A DNA stretch of 64,000 nucleotides from Aphrophora alni (GCA_963513935.1 OY740767.1:80340060-80404059); one strand, 5' to 3'. Positions 13,541 through 26,737 are shown, numbered from the stretch's first letter. The notes: generated by a model from the sequence alone, not told the origin. Made by a program: numbers and translations.

Positions 13541-14004
13541 GAAACGTGAATATCAGTCCTAAACTGATCTAAAATATAAATATCTGTTAAAAACGGACAA
13601 TAAAATGAGATAAAGAGTAAAAAATGGGCTAAATCTGGTTGGAAACGTAAATGTCTGTTAAAAACTGGCCTTGAAACGTGAAAATAAGTAAAAAACCAGC
13701 TCTGAAACGTGCTTTTTCCGTGCTGGAAAATTTTTAATAATTTTATTTTTAAATTATGATGAGACGTTTATTTTTCATTTTCCGTTATGTACAACCTCAA
13801 GGACAAAAATCAATTTCATGTATTAAATGTAAAGGGCCGTCTTGTACATTAAATTAAAATAAGATTAAAATTTATGTTTCAAAATAGTCTAATAACATTA
13901 CGTATACATTGTTTAACTTATAGGTTTAAGTATAACTATTAAAGTTTTGAAAAGACGAAAACTATATCCACACAATCAGTAGGCTACAACCTATTTATTT
14001 GATA

Positions 14005-14166
14005 ATGGCTGAAATTAAATCTGAAAGATTGTGGTATAAATTTTTCAACTCCTTTCCTCCACACACTAAGAATATCTATAGGAAGCTTCTATGTAGCAAA
14101 GCTTTTGTTTGGGATACGTATATAACTAAGGAAGATGTTATTTTTTATTACAATTGTTCATATTAG
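14005..14166 (+). CDS. Short reading frame (53 aa), possible exon or relic
   Basis: An ATG-started frame beginning MAEIKSERLW and ending in TAG. Composition is mixed and protein-like (MAEIKSERLWYKFF, then PPHTKNIYRKLLCSKAF), unlike the low-complexity peptides around it, and base composition is less AT-rich than the flanks. I recognise no family. It lies about 290 bp after the minisatellite. It could be a fragment of a transposon-encoded protein or chance; nothing confirms expression. Confidence 0.22.
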   Translation: MAEIKSERLWYKFFNSFPPHTKNIYRKLLCSKAFVWDTYITKEDVIFYYNCSY

Positions 14167-17100
14167 TTTACTCACTAAATATGTTAAATATGAGTTACTC
14201 ACTAAAATATATTCCACTAATATGAAAGCTTTCTAGACCCAAATCTGCGCCAGTTTATTTTTTTGTGAATTTTTGTAAATCAGAATATTTTTGTGAAATT
14301 TAATAAATTTGACGTGTTACATAATCTCTTAACACAAATGATAAGTTTAACAAATTTTAGAAATTAGAAATTTATACTTTGGGGTGAGAATAGTGTACCA
14401 ATGTATACGAAACGTAACTTTGAAAAGAAACAGTATGAATTAATTAGATATAGAAATTAATTTACAACAAAATATGAATTTTAATATTGGTTGTAATAAT
14501 TTAATTTACATTAATAATTAATAATCAAGGAAATATCAGGTGAATTTCGATGACATATATTTTTAACTAACACATGCAGTCCTGTATATACTATAATTAA
14601 CACAACTCACATTTTCGTAACTCTCTTCTCAACTAATGCTGACAATAAATCCAATGATGATATGAAACTTTGTTTACTGCTAGTTGTCTTCATATTTTAA
14701 GTTAGAGAATTTATGTCCTCGAAGTAGAACAGACAAATGATTAAACTTTGCTTCATTTGATTGTAGACACGTCTTAGCGGTTCTAGTCTTACCAAGAATA
14801 ATATTTAAACTTGTTGACGACTTTATTGTTTACTGTTTATTGGATGAAACGAAATATATACTTTTGAGATAGTGACATGTTAATTTTTTTTAAATGTTAT
14901 TTTATTCTTCAGACTTTAACTCAAAAATTACATGGTCCAGTTTAATCCAAATTATACTGTTATTAAACATTATATTTTTGAAATTATATCCTATAATATA
15001 AATTAAATTGAAAAGTAGACAAATTACTCGAAAATTAATTATTGCTTAAGGAAACAAACACTGGACTAATTACAAAGTGACAATACTAAGCCTCATCTGC
15101 CAAAACCAAGAAACTGTCGTATGCACTTCTTATTACAAAAATATTATTAACTTATATTACCTTCCAGGATTGTTTATTTTTTTAAAAAAGGAGACATTTC
15201 TTAAACATATAGAAAAAAATTCACATATAAATTTGAAGGCTTACTTTGCAAATGTTCATCTGAAACACGTGTGATATAAATAATTTATTAATAATTGTCA
15301 TTATAATTTTATTATTATAATATTGTTCTATAGTATTATTGTCATTTATTGACTTGTTTATATTTTTTAGAATAAATGTATACTGGTTCTGTATAGATTC
15401 AATAGATACAATATAGACTCTACATAGATTGAGAAAGTTAAATTCAGGCCAAGATATGTGAGAACTTCTAAGAAAAACTACATAAAAGTATTATTATGAT
15501 TCGAAAAATAAGAAAAGGAACATGTTAGAGTCAGATATCTATTCAGGATATCCAAGATAAAACTGTGATTTCTAAAACATTAAAAATATTTTCAGAAATT
15601 AAAGACGCTTACGTCCGAATATTGTATTTCCAGCACGCTTAATGTTTTTTATATTGTAAGCCGAATATAACTATATGGGCAGCAGTTCTGAAACATGGGG
15701 GGGAGCATAGAATGTAAGGGGAACCTCGAATAAAGTGACATGACAAGAAATTGATTTTACATTATCATTTATTTTAATATAAAATTAAAACATTACAATA
15801 GACCTTATCTAAGGCATAGGTTCTAATGATTAATATCTTATGTCCCTGCTTTGAAGTACACAATACGTGTAAAGGTTTGGATTACTATTTGAGGTTTTCA
15901 ATCTGAGCACATTTTCCATTTGAAAGTTGTTTCTATGTTTAGATTTTGATGCAAATAAAGCTGATAAACTAATTTCGTAATGGTATAAAGTGGGAAATGT
16001 AACTGTATCCAAAGCGCTTATGCTTCACTAAAAGAATAATCACAAGAGAGTAGGCCTACATATAACAAATTGTTACAGTTGTTATAATATGAAATATGAT
16101 TTAGCTGAACATCTTGAAAAAAAGATCTATTAGCTGTTATTCTTGTGGTGATAGAGCGATAAGTATACTGTCAAACAGACTTGTTACCAACACCAGTCAC
16201 AAAATGTAACGTCTTCTGAGAAATAATATTTGTGAGATGACTATTTAGCATGACTTAAAACGCATGGTTTCATTTACTTCTATGGTAGCAGGGAGAATCA
16301 GTTGCTCTCCCATATTATATGAATTTTTACACGTTATTTTATGAGCATCTTTGAACTATGCCAATAACATTCTCTTTTACTACGACAACTTCTGGATATT
16401 TGAATTCATATTCTCGAAATGTTTGGACTTGATTGTAATACATTCACGAGATATATTGATCCATCCTTTGTAGAGAGTTTCCAAGTGCCTCTTTCAATAT
16501 TTAAAAAAAATTTAATCGATAACCCACCAACCGATATTACGATATCTTTCAACGAAGGTAGAGGTCTGTACCTATATTGTCACACTAAGAATTTCGGTTT
16601 ATATAGAACTCAAACACAACCTAAGAATTACTCAACCTATTTCAAAAATTTTTTTCACATTTGTTTTACAGGATGCTACAGACAGGATGCTATGCAGATT
16701 TGAAAAATCCATTTTTTGTTAAAATATAATTTATCTTAATATGCATATCTTCAGTACTGAGTGTCGGTTTTTACAATCAGAAAACTAATACAAAAATGAA
16801 ATAAAAATAAAGTCTTTTGAAAAAAATATAAATAAAAATATTTGTTGATAAAGCATAACTTTAAAAATGCATGACTCCAAAAATAAAATTAAAACAAGAA
16901 AAAAAACATTAAGATTTAATAAAGGGAAAACTATTATTATAAAATTAATTTAAATTATTTTAGGGATGGATGATAAATTACATGATAACGCAAAAAAGAT
17001 ATTAAAATAAGGTAAAGAGATAGCTATGGAAAGAATAAAGAGTTAGTTAAAAGAGAATTAGTGTTCAAAAATTGAGACAAATTAATTTAATTAATCTATA

Positions 17101-19974
17101 AAATAGCAAGTGTGAAGATGGCAATTGTGCAGGTGCAAAAATGGTTGAAGTATGTTGTGTACAGGATTCACGATGAGGGCATAAACTTTGCTAGATACAA
17201 TAGCCAAAAAGAAGTCAAGTTAAAAACCAAAACTATCAAAGTGTGTTAATAAAATGACTAGAATAATGGGTTGCGACAAGAAGTAAATTTTCTCCAGAAC
17301 AAAAAGCCTCAAGGAATCAATCGGAGTTCTAAGATCCATTAAGTTGCCAGGAATACGAAGAATGTTGACTGGAGGAAATCCGATTATCCTAAAGGAAGAT
17401 ATGGGAGTTTCTAAAAAAAACAATAGCTACAAATATAGGAATAATCAAAGGGCATTCCTACCGCTCAGGGGATTCAGGCAACTAAAAAATGGCAGGCTTG
17501 CAGTAGAGCCAACGACATCCAAACACACTAATAAAGCTAACTAACTGAAATAATGTAAAAAATAAAACAATCCTAAATAAATAAAGTAGAAACATTTAAA
17601 TTAAAATAATAATTTATATTGAAACATTCCAAAATTGGAGGAAAATAGGAAGAAATGAGGAGAAAAGTACCAAATGAAGCAGGGAATAGGGAAATTGTTG
17701 TTACCAGAATATAGTACTTAGAGGGAGAGAAATTCAAAAAAAATCATGATCTTTTCTTGCCTTAAAATTTGAATGATTGTAAGCTGTTCCGATGTCCGTC
17801 GATTTCTTGTAAAATTTCTAAAATCCGGAAATAGTTAGAAGGTTTCTTCAGGGTAGAAGTGAACAAATCAAGTCATCGGAATAAACCTTGGGTCTCCGGG
17901 AACTAAAAAAAAATCAGGACGAAAATTATTAATACATAATTAATTAAAAAGTTAAAATCGAAATAGCATAAACAAAGAGAGGAGAAAAAATTTAATAGTC
18001 GTAGTTGCTTGAAGTAAAGAAAACCGAGACAGTAAAACAGGAAACTTTAGTTTCAACTTATACCATAACCAACCACACACAACGATCCGAGGGCTTCAAA
18101 GTGTGTGCTAATTTGTTAAGATCAATCTAGCTGATATATTGATTTGGCTTAGTTTCCTGCTGATTTTGGCACTAGAATTACAAAATTACAAACATATACT
18201 AGATTTTAAATACCTATACTTGGGAAAGAAATGCCATTTGGAAGGGTAACATGATTACCTGCAAATTATTTTTTTTAATATTGTCTGATTTTGGAGAATA
18301 AAAGTTTTTTTATATAAAATGTAGGCATCTGTTAATTGCCCAAGATCCCCACAGTTCATGAGTATTGTATAATGTATATTAGTTGTAGGTTTACTGATAG
18401 ATGATATTTTCTATATAAATAGAACAGAATAAGTATATTATCTATTTATGAGTTGACAAATAATGTAAAATATAATGTGGTTCAACTCACATCGGGAAGT
18501 AGTTCCCAAGACCTTATATCTTTATAATTAAAATATTGTTTAAAGTGCATTATAAGATATTTTAAGTAAAAGGGAAGAGATGTGGACTATGTAGTTACAT
18601 CATAACACCCACATAATTGGTGTACAGTTTAAAATAAGAAATCGAATACATGTCTATGAAATATTTTTTATTTTGCAACAACGTTCATTGCTTAATGTGT
18701 TTTTAGATGAAAAGATGAACAGTAAAGTACTAAAACTAACACAATCCGGTAAAACAATATTTATAAGAAGAACATAGCTCACAAAGGTTATTCAAAATTT
18801 TTTTTCGCAATTAAGTCTCTTTTTTGTAAGGGTCATCCCTATCATCCCTGTGATACTTTTCTTAAATTATACAGCACATTAAAAAAACAAAAACAAAAAA
18901 TAAACAATGTCTGTGAATAGATTAAGATATTGTTGTTACTGTTCTGTCTTGTATTTAATGTATTGATTTGATTATACATGATACCTTCCGTTGTTGAAAA
19001 AGAATTTTAAATACAGAAAAGTTCCCTTTCCCCATATTACGATTGATAAAAGTAAGATTTGTATAATCTAATATGACAATACATGATGATATTAATGAAC
19101 ATATATAATGTTACCAATGGAGAAGAGAAATCTCATAGTGGACAAATCAGTTTATCCTAACAACTGTGATTATATTATTTTATTACGCTGTAAAATCATA
19201 TAAAATGTTTTAATCAATAATTCTTATATAAGAAACTAATTGTAAGTTTAATAAAAAATATAAATTTGTACAGAATACATAAATGAACGTTGAATAACGT
19301 GAGAAGCTGACATTCGATAATAAGGTGTTAACTTGCCAAACTTTTTAAAGAATCGTAGACATAGCCAACATGGAATTTTAATTTTAAAACTGGTTCACCT
19401 TTTCTTAAATTCAATTTATTATAATTTTTTAACGTCTTTTAAAAAACATTTATTTTTAAAATTTTAACCATTAAAAATTGTTTTTGTAAATGAGTGATCT
19501 TTCTTCATTTAAAAAATAAAATAAAATGGAATCGTTTGTTAGTTATTCTTATATGTAAAGGATTACATGTTTCTCCATTATAGTTTAACGGACAATCCTT
19601 AAATGAATGTAGGTATATTACATTGCGATAAAAACAGTTAATTTTGCTTTCAATAAGGTAAGATTTATCAAGTACATGTCTTTTAAAGAAATTTGACTGA
19701 AAGATAACTTTGGAAGTTTCACTGCAGGGTAGGTTGCAATGTAGACATGTTATCGTCGTATTTATGATATTCTTCTAGACATGTGCTAATTTGGATAGAC
19801 TTTTATAAATGTAAGTTCAAACTAAAATAACCTAAGAATAGTTTAGTTTCATATAAGCATAAGTAGGTTGTTACTTTATGAATCCTTCTTTTATTAACTT
19901 GCCTTAAAAATTATATTTTCTTCTTGTGACTACACTGTAATGCAAATGAATAATAAAAATGCACAAAAAATATT
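14167..19974. other. AT-rich region, no supported gene; purine-rich 16.8-18.1 kb
   Basis: No supported gene. From about 16.8 to 18.1 kb the plus strand is strongly A/G-rich, and open frames there (plus 17344-17544, minus 17220-17423) have somewhat protein-like stretches such as NPIILKEDMGV and PGNLMDLRTPIDSLRLF. I cannot assign them and suspect a decayed repeat. A 94-codon frame at 16419-16703 has no recognisable domain. Confidence 0.4.
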
Positions 19975-19980
19975 ATAATA

Positions 19981-20020
<40 letters not shown>
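19975..20020. repeat. (AAT)n microsatellite
   Basis: About 46 bp of AAT/ATA trinucleotide repeats. Confidence 0.95.
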
Positions 20021-20021
<1 letters not shown>

Positions 20022-21108
20022 CTAACTATATTCTAAATAAACTTATTACTTATGTTCATTAATTAGTTAGGTATGATCCTGAAATCATAACTAAATTGGC
20101 AATGATTGTCAATATTTATACTGCGTCACGTATAGGTAGATATATGTTTTCAAGAAAAATAGGAAAGATGAAAAAGAGAGGCACGATATAATACACGAAA
20201 AAGGGGTAGATGCAACTAGGTTCTTTTGGATTGCCTAAGAATGTCATGTATCGTCAACAAATTAATTCCTAGGGATAATATTCGCGCTATATCGTGGCGT
20301 TTATGGTATTTGTATGTTAGAGGTAGAAAATGTTCACATGGTCATTATTTCGCAGCACTTACTAGGCTATACATTTCATATCCAACTACTAACCAATAAT
20401 TGGATGACTTATATTATGGTATGTATTTTTGAAATATTAAATCCATTACACTTTTGGCGATATATATTGATATATTTTATTTAGTACAGTTTCATTAGGT
20501 AATTCCACTGGAGTCAGAATACATTTAGCTAATATGAATATATTAATAACTAATTTATAAAATTAATGATTTTACAATAATTATCGCAAAAATAAATATA
20601 CGCAATTTTGTTTTTTATTGGCCACCAATATACACTCTTTCTTTTTAACTGGAATATAAGGCCTAGCTAGTATATTTATCTCTTTTTTATGTAATTAATT
20701 ATATTAATTTTACTATAAATTATTTGAATTTTTTTTTAAAGCCTACATCATAAATAATTTGTTTGTAAGCCAAACTCCTCAGACGCTACAGTGATACTTA
20801 TTAACTGAAGTACTGGACTGGTTGATATTGATTAGGTTTATCTAAACTGTTCCAATAATTGAAATTTTAGTTATTTTACCTTATAATAATATTGTTTTTT
20901 GTACTGTTGTTAGTTTTAAAGGTATTAAGTTACAATTTCATGCTCGTTGGGGTGAATTTACAGGACATCAAGGATGAAATGGGTACAGGATGTAATAAAG
21001 GATTTATGAACCATGGGAATAAGGAATTGGAGCGTATTGACGCAAGCTAAAGAGAAAAGGGGGTATTTTGTGAAGTATGTAGAGCTCACTAGGAACTTTG
21101 AAACGTTA
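20021..21108. other. No recognisable feature
   Basis: AT-rich DNA without coding signal or clear repeat, running up to the 103-bp tandem repeat. Confidence 0.45.
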
Positions 21109-21610
21109 TGAGTGTGTAATTAATTACGAAGACACAACATCGAAATTATATTGATCGTAGATTATTAGTGTCAAAACAATTTATTAGTTTATGATATATT
21201 CTTAGGTGTGAGCGTGTAAGTAATTTAATATCAAGGAACATCACCGGAATTATATTGATTGAAGATTAATATTGTGAAACAATTTAGTCGTTTATGATAT
21301 CTCCTTTGGTGAAGAGTAATAAGTAATTTATTATCAATATACATCATCGGAATTATATTGATTAGAGATTAATATTGTGAAACAATTTAGTCGTTTATGA
21401 TATCTCCTTTGGTGAAGAGTAATAAGTAATTTATTATCAATATACATCATCGGAATTATATTGATTAGAGATTAATATTGTAAAACAATTCAGTCGTTTA
21501 TGATATCTCCTTTGGTGAAGAGTGTATAAGTAATTTAATATCAATATACGTAATTGGAATTATATTGATTAGAGATTAATATTGTGAAACAATTTAGTCG
21601 TTTATGACGT
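21109..21610 (+). repeat. Tandem repeat, 103-bp unit, about 5 copies
   Basis: The landmark TCGTTTATGATATCTCCTTT (or close variants) recurs with starts of TTTATGAT at 21188, 21291, 21394, 21497 and 21601, spacings of 103, 103, 103 and 104. Units also share GGAATTATATTGATTAGAG and AATATTGTGAAACAATTTAG. The middle units are nearly identical, while the first and last are diverged, as expected for an array growing from its centre. Confidence 0.9.
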
Positions 21611-21945
21611 CTCATTCAAAAAGTTGCCATTCTACCTGTATTAAATCAATTATCTTGTCGTTTTTACTTACATCTCATATACAAAGGCTTTGCCTATTGA
21701 ATGCAAATAGTATATACAATATTAAAATTTTTGTGAAAGTGACTATTCTTGCAGTTAACGATAAAACGGGAAACAACGTATTAAAAGTTTATGCGATATC
21801 ATCGTTTAACACTCGTCTTCCTCGTTATTTTAATATTTGTTATATAATATCTAGATTGCATACAAAATTTGGTGAACCTAAATATAGTGATGCTAAAATA
21901 CATTTATTGTTATTATATTTACCATTAATATTTTACATGGTTTAA
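21604..21945 (+). CDS. Hypothetical reading frame, 113 aa
   Basis: An ATG-started frame whose first codon lies in the last, diverged unit of the 103-bp tandem repeat (TTTATGACGTC where other units read TTTATGATATC). The peptide has mixed composition (for example TILAVNDKTGNNVLKVYAIS) and a hydrophobic end (IHLLLLYLPLIFYMV). No family is recognised. In AT-rich DNA of this size an ORF this long may well occur by chance, and there is no splice or poly(A) context I would rely on. Confidence 0.2.
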   Translation: MTSHSKSCHSTCIKSIILSFLLTSHIQRLCLLNANSIYNIKIFVKVTILAVNDKTGNNVLKVYAISSFNTRLPRYFNICYIISRLHTKFGEPKYSDAKIHLLLLYLPLIFYMV

Positions 21946-23285
21946 ATATTTTAATGTTGTTTCGTTTCCTCTAATTAAACTTACGTATTTAATGTTAACT
22001 TCAATTTAGTATATTATTTAAACAATGAAAGTTGTGAATTGTAATAAATAGCCAATACGTATGTTATAAAATATATATATTATGTAATGCTTTGGGAACT
22101 GTGGACATATAGAAAATTGTGTTTTGGGATGTACACTATTTAACAAATTCAGGATAGGAATGATAGAAAAAAACAATACCACCGGAACAGAAGTTGACAT
22201 CCGAATTTAGGTCTTAAATAAATTTATTTAAATGTACTTAAGAATACAAATATAGTGTTATCTGAAGAGTACTTATTATTCATTCCATAAAATTATCATA
22301 TAGTATTATACCTTAAAAAAGTTAAATAACATAAATATTTGAGCTACAGTTTGAAATTGCAGTAGGAAATTGTAGTATTATATTTAATAAAAACTATAGT
22401 TAAGTACTTCATAATCTGGGGGACGTGTATTAACAAAAACAAATCATAATGAAACACGGTTACTTGTTTTTTTTTTCATAATAGCCAGTTTTGATGAATA
22501 GTGAATCAACTGTAGACTTAATTATGTAATTATTATTTAATTGTAAGATTTTGTATGTTTATTAATATTGATTACTTTTTCATAACAATCTCTCAATGGA
22601 ACAAGAAACATTTTTGTGCAAAGCACAGTGTTGTGTATACCACTTACAATTCCACACGAGACTAACATTACGTGTTCCAGTTTTAGCCTTTACTTAGTTG
22701 CATTATTATTAATAATAAAACTATAATTTGTGTTTAATTAACACTTCTCTCATAAACATAAGTCAATGTGAATAAACAAATGTATTTAAAAATCTAAACA
22801 TTACATACGAAAATGCCTAAAACAAAAGCAAATACAAATATTACTTATTATCAAATAAACTAAAATATTTTATTTTGAGAATTAATTAACAAAATACGAT
22901 ACATATTATATTAAAATGTTTTAAATCTACTCCTTGTTCGCGTGCTTCTAATTGCAACATTAGGGACGTGTTCATGGTAACACAAATATTCATATTCACA
23001 TCTGCTCACTATACATTACATAAAAAACAACTGATTTTCCTATAATACACATGCATACAGCTACTTATAGATTGAAACATAAAAGCCAGCTTGTGGCAAC
23101 TAAGAAGATATTAAATAAAGTTATTCCATTATTCTAAAAATAAAAAATACATTCTATTGGAAATTGATTTATTTATTTTTTAATATATACTTTATTATTT
23201 TGTAAGATATTTTAGCTGTGTATCAAATATGGCGTGTTTTAGAATTTGAGACCTAAAAATAGCCATCTTTTCACAAATTAACTAT
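21946..23285. other. No supported gene
   Basis: AT-rich DNA. If the minus-strand exon ending at 23286 is real, its 3' untranslated region would lie at the high end of this stretch; the complement of AATAAA occurs near 23,190. Confidence 0.4.
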
Positions 23286-23364
23286 TCATGTGTTTGGGGG
23301 TTTATAATGATCGATGTAATTTGATATATGTGTACTTTTTGGAATGTCAAAGCCATCATCATCA
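23286..23364 (-). CDS. Candidate terminal coding exon (unrecognised protein)
   Basis: On the minus strand a strong 3' splice acceptor, a pyrimidine tract ending TTTTCTTTCAG, is followed by 79 nt that read (S)DDDGFDIPKSTHISNY, then IDHYKPPNT and a TGA stop. An AATAAA signal follows about 90-100 nt further on. The peptide is acidic then polar, with none of the Phe/Leu/Ile/Lys bias of random AT-rich frames. The open frame continues upstream through the acceptor (to 23531), but that part looks intronic. A 32-nt piece at 25612-25643 has a compatible phase. I do not recognise the protein. The alternative is a chance acceptor next to a short frame. Confidence 0.32.
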
Positions 23365-25611
23365 CTGAAAGAAAAGGGAAACAACTTAGATGAAAAATAG
23401 TTAAAATTTACAAAAAATAAATTATAAAGAACTTGATCTTGTTTAAAGAGAAATCTTGATAATAAAGTCCAAGTAAGATTTATATATGCTACACCAGCAA
23501 ATAATTCCATATTCCAATTACGAATTAACAAAAGCGTAATACATTATTTTTACCAACATTTAGCCAGGACAAACTATTTGAAGATAGATAAATATCATCG
23601 AATTCATATAGATATACCTCTTTAGATTCTGGATATGACATTTCCACAATACATTCTGATATAAAACCTAAATACGTGTTACTGTATTTATATTTGAAGT
23701 GTTTAGTTTATTTTTAATCGATTCATTTAATAGATTAGTAAAGTAAATATAATTTATATAGGATTTGTTAAAAATGTTGAAATTTTAAACATGCTTACTG
23801 TTTTTTAGAAGTACAATATTTGTTGCTACATTATTATTTCTACGGAAACATATTCATCTATACAGATATTTAACCAAATAAATAAATTAATGAAGCATAA
23901 CAAATATAATCATAGTATGTAATTGGTATAGTATTAAAACTTCAGCATATAAAATACCTATATGTTTTAAATTCATTATCTACGAGAGATATTATATATG
24001 AGGTTTTTCGATGTATACTCGAGAGAATGCTCTAGCAACGTAGACAATTAAAACGTTTATAAAATCAAAATTTATAATTTCCAAAAAGTTCAAAAATAAA
24101 AATAAATCAAACACAAATTTACACTTTAATACAATCTGAACTACAAAACAACAATTAGTATTTTTTAATAAGATAAGAAGACGCAATATGAGGTGTATAT
24201 TTTAAATTTATTTATAAGCTCAAACGGCTACTACCGCCTTGTTATGTAACCGATTTTTTTATTAATACTCAATAGTTTTTCATTAATTGTTTACTTATAT
24301 GGACATAGGTTATTTTATCAAATATCTCACTAATTTCCTCCGACCCCGCCCTATCCCCCGGTCTAGCCCCCTCAGTATGCTTCCTTCTTATATCTTCGCT
24401 GTACGCTTGTGTGCTGAACTAGTCATTTTTAGTACGTAAAAGATTAAATTATAGATTTACCCCTCTTCAGATTTAATGACAAAATTGTATTTTTGACCAT
24501 TTGTTTTGCGTTACCAACTTAATTTACCGAATTTACAATTGTACAATCCTAATTTACCTAATTATGGGGTAATATTGTTAACAACTACCAAGAATAGTAT
24601 TTTTTTGGTTTTTCTCAATATATCTTTTATTCTTTTAGCTATATACAAAAAAATAAAAACGATGTATTTGTTATTAATAAAGTAAACTTTTTGGTCTCTT
24701 GTATGTTTTTATTTATTTATTTTTTTATTATTTTTGTTTTTGTAAAGTTAGTGGTTTTTGAGTTATTTGACAGTAAATATTTTAAACGGCCGCCATTTTG
24801 ATATTAAAAAAATATCCAAAAGAACGTTTTTGTTTTTCGTACGGTAATAAATGGTTAGACAAAATATAGGTATACAGATTTTTATCCTAATATCATTCCT
24901 AATAGTCAAAAATATTATGAATTTTATTTAACAAAATGGAGGATAAATCGCAAACAATGCATATCCGGGATTATGTTCACTAGAAATTTTTTCATCAGTA
25001 TGTTATATAGAATCACATTTTGTAGTGTATGATTAAATTATACTTTAACTCTTTGTTATTAATTTGTTATTATATTTTACTTCAGGAAATTTCAAGTTAC
25101 GTTATTAATGCAAATCATGATATTGTTAAACCTCCTTCCTCATCTTTTTCTACATCGTTTTAATTGCTTCTTTTACTATCAGAAAAAGCAATTTAACAAG
25201 TCTTGGATCATGAGCGTTTCATGAAAACACTTAATTAGAGAACCTTTTAATTTTGCGCGTTTCTGAAATTTACATGTGAATGAAATAAGTAAAATCTGAG
25301 AAATTTACATTTAATTATAGCATTTAAACATTTTCATCCCAGTGATATAATCAGAAGGACTATTTTTTACTGCAACTTTTTTGACATTTCAATATTTTAA
25401 GCAAATCATGACACATAAAAGAGCATACAATTTATTACCGTATATAATACACTCTCCCATTTCCTTGCAGTAGATGTCCGTCTTTGCAGAAATGGAGTTT
25501 TATGGAATAACTCATATATCACTGCAAAGTGGACATTGACCATTGTCTACGCATTTACATGCCAATAATATCCAAATATCTACCCTAAACTATCCTATAG
25601 ATTTTGCTTAC
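23365..25611. other. No supported gene; GC-richer patch at 24.3-24.4 kb and possible repeat at 24.5-24.95 kb
   Basis: Mostly AT-rich. Around 24,335-24,420 there is a local C-rich patch (CCGACCCCGCCCTATCCCCC). Around 24,760-24,900 the phrases TTTTTGAGTTATTTGACAG and AAACGGCCGCCATTTTG have the look of a dispersed insect repeat, but I found no second full copy in this window. The stretch could be an intron if the two candidate exons at its ends are real. Confidence 0.35.
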
Positions 25612-25643
25612 CTGTTTTCTAGATTATCCAGATATTTTATTAC
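25612..25643 (-). CDS. Candidate 32-nt internal micro-exon
   Basis: On the minus strand, ATTTTAG precedes 32 nt reading VIKYLDNLEN plus two bases, followed by a consensus donor CAG|GTAAGC. The leftover AG would join with the T that begins the exon at 23364 to give AGT (Ser), so the phases agree. The acceptor has a poor pyrimidine tract and the exon is tiny, so this is speculative. Confidence 0.15.
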
Positions 25644-26091
25644 CTAAAATTTTTTTTTCAAGTTTCTAATCTAGAAAGAATTTTAAACCATATTTCCCCC
25701 GTATATATTACCTGTCCCTATACTTACTCTCTGTTAAATAATGTGTCCATATACTTACTATTGTCATATCCATCCAAAACGTAAAAATTCGTAAAATCAA
25801 TAAATAAAGAGTTCTAAAGTGAGATTAGTATTATTATATATAATGCAAAATTTAATAATTTAGTTTTTACAAATCTTTTATTTATTCTGATCACTCTTGG
25901 TAATACAAAACTGTCTTAAGAAATCATTGTGTATTTCCAACAAAAAAAAATAAATTAAAAAACTAATTTGGATCGATATTACATAAATATATCGTTTTCC
26001 TACCGAATAATGAAAGTTAGAAGATAATTCAACTTAAGAAATCCTCTTATGAAATCCAGAGTTCCTAGAGACAATTATTTATTTAGTTTTC

Positions 26092-26094
<3 letters not shown>
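25644..26094. other. No recognisable feature
   Basis: AT-rich DNA leading into a (TA)n tract. Confidence 0.45.

Positions 26095-26159
<65 letters not shown>
26095..26159. repeat. (TA)n microsatellite
   Basis: About 65 bp of uninterrupted alternating TA. Confidence 0.95.
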
Positions 26160-26163
<4 letters not shown>

Positions 26164-26737
26164 TTTTATAAATATATATATCAAATTTTTTTTTTGTTAT
26201 TTTTTTTTAAATATTATAAAAGTCATAAAATACTGTATGTTTTGTTTTTAACAGTTTTGGTGTAATACAAATTAACTTACTTGAGGCGTTTTAAATAATT
26301 TCTCACAAGATGATATTTATTTTGTAATATTCGAAAACGGTACATCTACCAAAAGAGCAAAATTTCGAAGAAATAATGTTCTTATACATGACACACTTTA
26401 CAGTGTGGAGTCTCGTAACCAAACCAATGAGCTAGTATAAAGATAAATAAAGTTTTAGCCTAAGATGTTTAAGACAAGGAAATTACTGATGGGGAGAAAA
26501 ATTAAACTTCCCTTTTCCTGCCCGACCTGTAGTATTATGTAATAGGTGGAATAAACATGTATATTTCGCTGGATACAGTAATTAATAACATAGAAAATAA
26601 ATTCAAAATTTGCTTTTTCAAATTTAGTGAAAATAAACATAAATTCAAAATTTGAAGAAAGATGGAAGCACAACAACAACACAGTATGCGATAGGAACGG
26701 GAAAACTTCCTAATAGCAAACCTATCCATCATCTTAT

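Larger units (their letters stand above)
9986..13712 (+). repeat. Large minisatellite array, 30-31 bp unit, about 120 copies
   Basis: Over 3.7 kb the sequence cycles every 30-31 bp. The core is close to ATGAAACGTGAATATCAGTC, followed by an A run and a GGGCC-like spacer. Well-aligned units are seen at 12,661-12,750, 11,560-11,660 and 13,640-13,710. Units are diverged, typically differing at several positions, and the array is broken by a (TA)n tract near 13.5 kb and a non-array block near 11.87-12.0 kb. One frame of the consensus is open over a 30-bp unit (MKREYQSKTG), but 31-bp units and point changes break it, and frames such as 11851-12090 are by-products. This is not a CRISPR array: units are too diverged and there are no uniform repeats with unique spacers. 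Confidence 0.85.

Noticed and set aside
10000..13700. CRISPR-like array
   Set aside because: Regular 30-31-bp spacing, but there is no separation into constant repeats and unique spacers; units diverge throughout and the DNA is clearly eukaryotic.
17220..17544. Overlapping 66-67-codon frames on both strands
   Set aside because: Somewhat protein-like, but I could not identify a family or splice context; kept only as a note on a purine-rich, possibly repetitive region.
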